A stretch of DNA of 64,000 bases from DATDFB01 sp035276475 (GTDB taxonomy: Bacteria; Acidobacteriota; Thermoanaerobaculia; Gp7-AA8). Made by a program: the position numbers and the translations under genes. How positions within the stretch are numbered: position 1 is the stretch's first letter; each line of letters begins with the position of its first letter. The stretch covers positions 25,189 to 89,188 of the forward strand of contig DATELQ010000048.1 of assembly GCA_035276475.1 (NCBI GenBank). Reading direction: 5' to 3'. Positions 57,635 to 64,000 of the stretch are shown piece after piece. The notes under the pieces were generated by a model. The model ran no database searches, was not told where the DNA came from, and saw nothing but the letters and a program-made list of their open reading frames with translations.

Positions 57635-59892
57635 CGCTTCCACACGATCTTGGCGTCGCGGAAGCGGATCACCTTTCCGCTTCCGTCGACGACCTCGATC
57701 TGCACGTCGGTAAGCTCGTCGACGCCGCGCGGGCGCTCGTTGACGTAGCAGGTCATGGCCGGCCATGGCACGTTCGGGTACCACGGCCAGCCGCGGCTGA
57801 TGTCGTCGCGCGGCGTGAAGAACATCGGCACGCGGATGCGCCCGGCGTCGATGAGCGCGGTGGCGCTCTTGATCCCGTACGGCGAGAGCGCCCAGCCGTC
57901 GACGAGGAGCTTCCCCGTCACTTCCTGCCCGTCAAGCGGCTTGTCCATCCGGCCGAAGACGCTGTGGTTGTACGTCGCCTCGCCTTTGAGGAACTTCGTC
58001 AATAGCGGATCGCTGGTCGTCCCGCGCACCTTGGCGTTCTTCGTGACGGCGAAGAGCCAGTCGCCGAGGTTGCTGTGGTCGAAGCGGCGGACGAAGGTCA
58101 TGCGGCCGCTCTTCAGGTTGCGCTCGATCCACCCCACGATCGACGGCCCGTACTTGCCGGCCCAGTCGGAGTGCACGAGGACGAGCGCGCAGCCGCTGCG
58201 CTCCAGCGTGTCGGTGAAGTCGTCGTCGTAGAAGAGCTTTTCCTCTTTCTCGCGCAGCTTGCGGTGGACCGGCGGCTCGAATCCGGAGGTGCCGTTCATG
58301 ATCGGCTGGTGATGCACCGTCGCGCCGAGGAGATAGAGGAACGGAGTGTTGTAGTTGTTGAGCGGGAGCTCGAGCGTGGCGCCGCCGGCGGCCGGGCCGT
58401 TTTGCTTCAGCCAGAGCTGCGCTTCGCTCGGCTCAAACCAGACGTACTCCCAGATGAGGCGCGGCCAGACGTCGAGAAGCGCGGCGGCGACGAGGACGAC
58501 GGCGAGCGCACGGCGCCACATCGGCCGCGGCACGAGGTTCAAGAGCGCCACGGCGCCGAGGGCCATCCAGACGGCCAGGCCGACGTACGAAATCGTGGCG
58601 AAACGCGCCAGCGCGCGCAGGCCGCGGAAGACCGTGGTGCGGCGGAAGAGGAACTCGCCGAAGAAGCCGTTGCGGCCGAAGGACCCGAGGAAGCCGACGA
58701 TGATCCAGACCATCGCGGCCCAGGCGTCGGCGGAGAAGCGGGAGTTGGCGAGCCAGGCGCGCAGGCGGCCGGTGAAGCGAATGATGATCAGGACCGCGAG
58801 AACGGTGAGAGGGATGTCGAAGCCGCTGAACCCGAGGGGGTGGATCTCGTCATTTCTTACCAGGCCGAGGTAGGCGATGAAGGCGACGAGGACGATGGCG
58901 ATGTCGATTGGCCAGGTTCGGCGCCGTTCCGAGGGCACGGGTGACAGGGGACGGGGGACAGTGAAGACCGCGGCGCACAACAATAGAAGCAGGGGAAGAA
59001 AACCGGGGAAGAGATTCCGCTCGGCGCGTGGGAGGTCGGGATCCGGGAGCGACGCGTAGAGCGTGTTGTTCGGAGCGGGGACGAGCCAGTCCATCCAGCT
59101 CGCGGAGCCGGCCATGGCCTCGCCGCCCATCCGCTTCATCTTGTATTCATTCGAGACGATCGCGTACGGCGCGAGGACCGGGAGGAGGATCACGATCGCG
59201 GCCACGATCGCGCCGAGGAGGCGCCGCCAGTACATGGCGTCGCGGCGCTCGGCGATCGCGTAGAGCCAGACCGTCAGCGCCACGGCCACGGCGCTGAACA
59301 GCAGCCAATAGATGTTCGTCAGGCCGTTCATCACCATCGCCGCGGCGAAGAGCGCGGCGTTGCGGCGCGTCGGATTGCGATGGAAGACGATCAGCGCCGC
59401 CAGGATCAGCGGCAGCCAGCCGCTGGAGATGATCTGCACGTGGGGGATGTGCGAGATGCGGAACGAGACGTAGGCGTGGAAGATCCCGGCGATGAGCGCC
59501 GCGACGTTGTTGCGTGCGACGACGCGGGCCAGCACCCAGGCGCCGTAGCCGCTCAAGGTAAAGCCGAGGAGCATGCCGAGGGAGTGGAGCGTGATCGCGC
59601 CGGCGCCGGCGAGCCAGAAGGGGAAGAGCGGCAGCGCCACAGCGAGCATGTTCTCGCTGTAGGCCAGCGGCAGATGCGCGGGGACGAAGATCGGCGCGTC
59701 AAAGAGATGCAGAGGCTGGTGGACGAGCGCGTAGCAGTCCCATTCCAGAATCCAGGCGTTGAGCAGCGGGTCGCCCTGATCGGCCACGCCGCTGGAGAGG
59801 CGGATGGCCAGCGGCCAGGTGAAGACGATGGCCAACGCCAGGAAGAACGCGAACGCGGCTGCTTCGCGCAGGATCGTTTGCCGTTTCGTCAC
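57631..59892 (-). CDS. Large polytopic membrane protein, GT-C/YfhO-like (753 aa)
   Basis: About twelve transmembrane helices occupy the first 480 residues and a soluble domain of about 250 residues follows. The first loop has SSGVADQGDPLLNAWILEWD, a pattern common to large bacterial GT-C-type membrane proteins with an acidic residue after TM1. The C-terminus contains LLVDGWALSPYGIKSATALI, which looks like a beta-sandwich. A glycosyltransferase role is inferred, not shown. Confidence 0.7.
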   Translation of the reverse strand: MTKRQTILREAAAFAFFLALAIVFTWPLAIRLSSGVADQGDPLLNAWILEWDCYALVHQPLHLFDAPIFVPAHLPLAYSENMLAVALPLFPFWLAGAGAITLHSLGMLLGFTLSGYGAWVLARVVARNNVAALIAGIFHAYVSFRISHIPHVQIISSGWLPLILAALIVFHRNPTRRNAALFAAAMVMNGLTNIYWLLFSAVAVALTVWLYAIAERRDAMYWRRLLGAIVAAIVILLPVLAPYAIVSNEYKMKRMGGEAMAGSASWMDWLVPAPNNTLYASLPDPDLPRAERNLFPGFLPLLLLLCAAVFTVPRPLSPVPSERRRTWPIDIAIVLVAFIAYLGLVRNDEIHPLGFSGFDIPLTVLAVLIIIRFTGRLRAWLANSRFSADAWAAMVWIIVGFLGSFGRNGFFGEFLFRRTTVFRGLRALARFATISYVGLAVWMALGAVALLNLVPRPMWRRALAVVLVAAALLDVWPRLIWEYVWFEPSEAQLWLKQNGPAAGGATLELPLNNYNTPFLYLLGATVHHQPIMNGTSGFEPPVHRKLREKEEKLFYDDDFTDTLERSGCALVLVHSDWAGKYGPSIVGWIERNLKSGRMTFVRRFDHSNLGDWLFAVTKNAKVRGTTSDPLLTKFLKGEATYNHSVFGRMDKPLDGQEVTGKLLVDGWALSPYGIKSATALIDAGRIRVPMFFTPRDDISRGWPWYPNVPWPAMTCYVNERPRGVDELTDVQIEVVDGSGKVIRFRDAKIVWKR

Positions 59893-59987
59893 GGCGGCAG
59901 AGTATAGGTGCGTACCCTTCTACGAATTGTTTCGTATATTTCTGCATGCGGACAAACTTTTTTTGTAACACGTCGTCTATAGGCGCA

Positions 59988-62255
59988 ATGCGAACGACAC
60001 TCCTTGCCATCGCAGCGCTCGCCGCTGCCGCCGCCCTCCCGCTGCACGCCGCCGACGCTGCGGCCGATGCCGCCGCCGCTGCCGAGGGGCATCCGACCAT
60101 CACCATCTCCCGCGCGCCGAGCGGCATCACGGTCGACGGCGACCTCTCCGATGCGGCCTGGAAGTCCGCCACGCGCATCGACAAGTGGTGGGAGACGAAC
60201 CCCGGCGACAACATCGAGCCGAAGGCGAAGAGCGTCGGCTACCTGATGTACGACGACAAGTACTTCTACGCCGGCTTCGACCTCGAGGACCCGAGCCCGA
60301 AGCAGATCAGCTCTCCGTTCAACGACCGCGACCACATCAGCGGCAACACCGACGACTACGCCGGCGTCATCCTCGACACGCGCCACGATCACAAGACGGC
60401 CATCCTCTTCCTCGCCACGGCGCGCGGCATCCAGTACGACGCCGTGAGCGACGACACCACCGGCAACGAGGACTCGTCGCCCGACTTCTTCTGGGACTCG
60501 GCGGCGAAGATCAACGACCACGGCTGGACCCTGGAGATCCGCATCCCCCTCTCGTCGCTGCGCTACGACGCCCGCGACCCGCAGGAGTGGGGGATCATGC
60601 TTTACCGCAACTGGCCGCGCGATCGCCGCTACCAGATGTTCGCGAACAAGCTCCCCCGTGGCGGCAACTGCTTCATCTGTTACGAGAACACGCTCGCCGG
60701 ACTGGCCGGCCTGCCGCCCGCGGGCCACATGATCGTCGCCCCGTACGCGACGGCGAAGCAGGTCGGCGAGCCGCGCGACGGCTTGGGATCGGAGTTCGTG
60801 AACCGCCCGGTCGGCTCGAACGCCGGCGCGGACCTGAAGTGGACGCCGACGCCCGACAGCGTCGTCGACGCCACCGTCAATCCCGACTTCTCGCAGATCG
60901 AGTCGGACGTGGCGGTGATCACGGCGAACGAGCGCTTCGCCATCTTCCTCCCGGAAAAACGCCCCTTCTTCCTCGAGGGCGTGGAGCTGTTCAACACGCC
61001 GATCCAGGCGGTGTACACGCGCACGATCACGTCGCCGCGCTGGGGCGGGCGCTCGACCGGCAAGTTCGGCTCGAACGCCTACACGTTCCTCGTGGCCCAG
61101 GATCGCGGCGGCGGCGGAGTGATCCTGCCGTCGGCATTCGGCTCCGACCTGGCCTTCCAGGACTTCAAGTCGACCGACGCGATCGGCCGCGTGCGCCACG
61201 ACTTCAGCAAAAACTCCTTCGTCAGCATGCTCCTTACCGACCGCGAGATGGGCGGCGGCGCGCACAACCGCGTCTTGGGGCCGGACTTCCAGTTGAAGAG
61301 CGCTCACGAGACGCTGACCGGGCAGTTCCTCGTCAGCGACAGCCGCACGCCCGACCGCCCCGACCTCGCCGGCGAGTGGAACGGCCAGAAGCTGAAGGGC
61401 CACGCGTACAACATCTGGTGGCAGCACCAGACGGAGAAGTTCGACTTATTCAGCCAGCACCAGAACTACACCGACAACTTCCGCGCCGACGCCGGCTTCG
61501 TGCCGCAGGTCGGCTACGGCACGTCGTACGCGGAGGCGGGATGGACGATCCGCCCGAAGGGCTTCTTCAGCCGCGTGCGCACGTTCGCGATGGGGCAGTA
61601 CGACACGACGGAGGACGGCTCGTTGCTGTATCGCCTGATGTCGTTTGGCTTCGGGGCCGACGGCGCGCACCGCTCGTTCTGGCGCTTCCGCTACGCGTAC
61701 GACACCGTGAACAACGCCGGTCCGCTCTTCCAACGCCACTACTTGCTCTGGTCCTTCAATTTCGCCGTGAACCGCCTGATCTCGCAGGTCTCCTCGGACG
61801 GCTGGGCCGGACAGCAGGTCGACTTCGCGAACAACCGCCTGGGTCACGGCGCGAACGTGAACGTCGGCGTGCTGCTGCGCCCGGGCGATCACCTGGAGTT
61901 GTCGCTCTCGAACGGCGTGCGCTGGCTGACGGTGAACAACGGCATCGACGAAGGGCGCCTCTTCACCGCGCAGTTCGAGCGCATCCGCGGGACGTACACG
62001 TTCAACCCGAAGATGTTCCTCCGCGCGATCGTGCAGAACCAGCGGACGAATCAGAACCGGAACCTGTACGACTTCGAGGTCGACCAGCACAGCGGCTCGC
62101 TGGCCAGCCAGTTGCTCTTCGCCTACAAGATCAACTGGCAGACGCTCCTCTTCGTCGGATACGGCGACCTGCGCGAGATCACGCCCGACGCCACCGACTT
62201 TCTCAAGAGCGGGCGGCAGTTCTTTATGAAGGTCAGCTACGCGTTTCAAAGATGA
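59988..62255 (+). CDS. DUF5916/CBM9-like outer-membrane protein (755 aa)
   Basis: The start at 59988 gives a signal peptide (MRTTLLAIAALAAAAALPLHA). A carbohydrate-binding-module-9-like domain (about residues 35-220: ITVDGDLSDAAWKSATRID, YFYAGFDLEDPSP, WTLEIRIPLSSLRY) is followed by a DUF5916-like beta-barrel region ending FFMKVSYAFQR, with the barrel-type C-terminus. FLPEKRPFFLEGVELF is characteristic of the family. The function is unknown; a glycan-related surface role is likely. It overlaps the convergent lyase gene by 23 bp. Confidence 0.85.
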   Translation: MRTTLLAIAALAAAAALPLHAADAAADAAAAAEGHPTITISRAPSGITVDGDLSDAAWKSATRIDKWWETNPGDNIEPKAKSVGYLMYDDKYFYAGFDLEDPSPKQISSPFNDRDHISGNTDDYAGVILDTRHDHKTAILFLATARGIQYDAVSDDTTGNEDSSPDFFWDSAAKINDHGWTLEIRIPLSSLRYDARDPQEWGIMLYRNWPRDRRYQMFANKLPRGGNCFICYENTLAGLAGLPPAGHMIVAPYATAKQVGEPRDGLGSEFVNRPVGSNAGADLKWTPTPDSVVDATVNPDFSQIESDVAVITANERFAIFLPEKRPFFLEGVELFNTPIQAVYTRTITSPRWGGRSTGKFGSNAYTFLVAQDRGGGGVILPSAFGSDLAFQDFKSTDAIGRVRHDFSKNSFVSMLLTDREMGGGAHNRVLGPDFQLKSAHETLTGQFLVSDSRTPDRPDLAGEWNGQKLKGHAYNIWWQHQTEKFDLFSQHQNYTDNFRADAGFVPQVGYGTSYAEAGWTIRPKGFFSRVRTFAMGQYDTTEDGSLLYRLMSFGFGADGAHRSFWRFRYAYDTVNNAGPLFQRHYLLWSFNFAVNRLISQVSSDGWAGQQVDFANNRLGHGANVNVGVLLRPGDHLELSLSNGVRWLTVNNGIDEGRLFTAQFERIRGTYTFNPKMFLRAIVQNQRTNQNRNLYDFEVDQHSGSLASQLLFAYKINWQTLLFVGYGDLREITPDATDFLKSGRQFFMKVSYAFQR

Positions 62256-63930
62256 CGTTCGCCAGCCGGCGAACGTCATCGCTGAGGGCCCGGTCGCGGG
62301 TGACCGGCTCGACGGCGCCGCGCACGCGCAGGTAGATCTCGCGCGTGCCGCGGCCGAGTCGTAGGGCGATGTCGCGGGAGCGGCCGCGCGTGGCGAGCTC
62401 GAAGTCGCGGGCCTGCTGCTCCGCCTCTTCGAGCGACATCATGCGACGCGGCGCCAGCGGATCGCACTCCATCCCGGCGCGCCAGTCGATGGCCTGCGCG
62501 GCGACGAGGAGCTCGATGGCGACGACGTTCTGTGCGTTCGCCAGCACGCTGCGCATCTTGCGCGCCGCGTGCGTCGACATCGAGACGTGATCCTCGGCGT
62601 TCGCAGACGTCGGAATCGAGTCGACCGAGGCGGGGTGGGCGAGGACTTTGTTCTCCGATACCAGCGACGCCGCGGTGTACTGCGCGATCATCAATCCCGA
62701 GTTCACGCCCGGGCGCGTGGTGAGGTTCTGCGGCAGGCCGCGGTTGTGATTGCCGTCGAGGAGCATGGCCGCGCGGCGCTCGGAGATGTTGGCGAGCTCC
62801 GCGAGGGCGATGGCCAAAAAGTCGGCGGCGAGCGCGATCGGCTGGCCGTGGAAGTTGCCGGCGGAGTAGGCGAGGCGCGTGTCGCCGCGGTAGTTCGCCG
62901 GCCAGTTATCGCGGAAGCGAAGGTCGAACGGCTCCCCCTCGCCGGGGAAGAAGAGCGGATTGTCGGTGGCGGCGTTGATCTCGCGCTCGGCCACGCCGCG
63001 CGCGTAGTCGATGGCGTGGCGCGACGCGCCGTGCACCTGCGGCGCGCAGCGGAGCGAATACGGGTCCTGCACGGCGCCGGCGCGCTCGACGAGGTGCGAG
63101 CCCTCGACGAGCTCGCGCATGTGCGCGGCACTGCGGATCTGGCCGAGATGGCCGCGGGCGTCGTGGACCTTGGCGTCGAGCGCGCGCGTGCAGCCGCAGA
63201 GCGCCTCGAGCGAGAGCGCGGCCGCCTCGTCGCAGACGTCGGCGAGGCGCTCCGCGTCGTAGACGCCGAGGGCCAGCATCGCCGCGGAGAAGTTCACGCC
63301 GTTGACGAGCGCGAGCCCTTCCTTGAACGTCGGCTTGATGGTCTCGGCATCGAACCCGAGGAGCTCAGGAAGTTCGCGCGCGTCGCGGAGCGCCGGATCG
63401 TCGATCGTGTAGAACTGCCCCGAACCGAGGAGCGTGGCGAACGTGTGCGAGAGCGGGCAGAGGTCGCCGCTCGCGCCGACGGAGCCTTGAATCGGCACGA
63501 CTGGGATCACGCCGCGGTTGAGCATCGCCTGGACGACGTCGACGAGCGTTCGCCGCACGCCGGAGTGCCCCTGTAGAAAGGCGTTGAGCCGCGTCGCCAG
63601 TACGGCGCGCACGACGTCGGCCGGAAAGGCCTCGCCGACGCCGACGGAGTGCGAGAGGAGAAGGTTGCGCTGCAGCTGCTCGAGGTCGTCGGGCGCGATC
63701 GGTTTGTCCTTGAACTCGCCGAAGCCGGTGGTGACGCCGTACTCCGTCGGCGCCGGCTCGCCCGCGGCCCACGCTTTCTTGTAGTTTTCGACGGCGTGCG
63801 CGATGAGCGCCTCCGACTTCGCGACGTTCTCGTCGGTCGCGGGATCGCGCTCGACGCGCACGCTCGGGTCGCGGGCGATGCGCGCCAGCTCTTCGATGGA
63901 GAGCGATTCGCCGTCGAGAACGATGGTCAT
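62233..63930 (-). CDS. Aromatic amino acid ammonia-lyase, HutH-like
   Basis: The MIO-forming Ala-Ser-Gly is in GSVGASGDLCPLSH. The catalytic Tyr region is TEYGVTTGFGEF and NRGLPQNLT is present later. Histidine ammonia-lyases are about 510 residues; this one has 565, with a longer C-terminal part, and DLCPLSH differs from the common DLAPLAH. Histidine is the likeliest substrate but Phe or Tyr cannot be excluded. No hutU/hutI gene is visible; the coupled upstream gene continues outside the window. Confidence 0.85.
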   Translation of the reverse strand: MTIVLDGESLSIEELARIARDPSVRVERDPATDENVAKSEALIAHAVENYKKAWAAGEPAPTEYGVTTGFGEFKDKPIAPDDLEQLQRNLLLSHSVGVGEAFPADVVRAVLATRLNAFLQGHSGVRRTLVDVVQAMLNRGVIPVVPIQGSVGASGDLCPLSHTFATLLGSGQFYTIDDPALRDARELPELLGFDAETIKPTFKEGLALVNGVNFSAAMLALGVYDAERLADVCDEAAALSLEALCGCTRALDAKVHDARGHLGQIRSAAHMRELVEGSHLVERAGAVQDPYSLRCAPQVHGASRHAIDYARGVAEREINAATDNPLFFPGEGEPFDLRFRDNWPANYRGDTRLAYSAGNFHGQPIALAADFLAIALAELANISERRAAMLLDGNHNRGLPQNLTTRPGVNSGLMIAQYTAASLVSENKVLAHPASVDSIPTSANAEDHVSMSTHAARKMRSVLANAQNVVAIELLVAAQAIDWRAGMECDPLAPRRMMSLEEAEQQARDFELATRGRSRDIALRLGRGTREIYLRVRGAVEPVTRDRALSDDVRRLANVIFETRS

Positions 63931-64000
63931 CGCATCTCCGCGAGGAGCTCGTCAACGCGCGCGACCAGCTCGGCGCGCGGCACCGTGGTCTGCCCCGGCC
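63927..64000 (-). CDS. 3' end of a gene coupled to the ammonia-lyase (partial)
   Basis: The minus-strand frame reads PGQTTVPRAELVARVDELLA then EMR and a TGA that overlaps the lyase ATG (ATGA). Only 24 residues are inside the window, too few to identify. Coupling suggests it belongs to the same pathway. Confidence 0.6.
   Translation of the reverse strand, partial: PGQTTVPRAELVARVDELLAEMR

Overview
The window is very G+C-rich, densely packed bacterial chromosome with many 4-bp start/stop overlaps. It carries a large Oar-type TonB-dependent receptor with a carboxypeptidase-regulatory N-terminus, secreted TPR/sulfatase-like lipoproteins, a DUF5916 outer-membrane protein, an EnvC/S41 pair and a c-di-AMP riboswitch. 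Together these point to a Gram-negative soil or sediment bacterium of the Acidobacteriota type (Thermoanaerobaculia-like). The phylum is an inference; no rRNA or marker set is present.

Layout. 1-2.9 kb: end of a secreted repeat protein, then a small protein and a membrane protein. 3.0-8.2 kb: export operon of three successive HlyD-type adaptors, a MacB/FtsX permease without its own ATPase, and a small membrane protein. 9.0-13.9 kb: radical SAM/SPASM protein, an active plus inactive M16 peptidase pair and an S1/P1 nuclease. 13.9-17.0 kb (minus): MFS transporter and three envelope proteins. 17.1-19.2 kb: IspH, a DUF3108-like protein, a GNAT. 19.2-22.1 kb (minus): ECF sigma/anti-sigma/Spy-like operon, then an ABC ATPase-fold protein lacking every catalytic motif, coupled to a lone receiver domain. 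22.2-25.8 kb: GT-C-like membrane protein, 2OG oxygenase, a broken DUF433/DUF5615 toxin-antitoxin pair cut by a palindromic element, and an EamA permease. 25.8-29.0 kb (minus): a chemoreceptor signalling domain fused to an oligopeptide-binding (SBP_bac_5) domain.

29.0-32.7 kb: a short-chain prenyl diphosphate synthase whose last ~100 bp recur 2,821 bp downstream. Between the copies lies a lower-G+C cassette of two coupled genes, an unrecognised 509-aa protein and an AAA/STAND-type ATPase; this is the best candidate for an undescribed mobile (possibly defence) system. 32.7-40.1 kb: QueA-like protein, tRNA-Phe, M14 carboxypeptidase, membrane proteins, a 42-bp-period operator-like array in front of an XRE regulator, SDR, glycogen debranching enzyme, cupin. 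40.2-44.7 kb: c-di-AMP riboswitch with terminator, TonB-dependent receptor, TPR protein. 44.7-52.7 kb: palindromic element, a guanidine-modifying-like secreted protein, two sulfatase-like TPR lipoproteins, a thioredoxin/Cys-rich pair. 52.7-57.6 kb: HEPN/MNT pair, RNase III, EnvC-like, catalytically dead S41 peptidase, WD40 protein. 57.6-64 kb: large GT-C-like membrane protein, DUF5916 protein, aromatic amino acid ammonia-lyase and the end of a coupled gene.

Three intergenic patches (8.93, 18.72, 44.74 kb) are A+T-rich arrays of 7-8-bp words in otherwise G+C-rich DNA, two of them arranged as long palindromes; they look like one class of element. Domain assignments are from reading the translations only; no database search was run.
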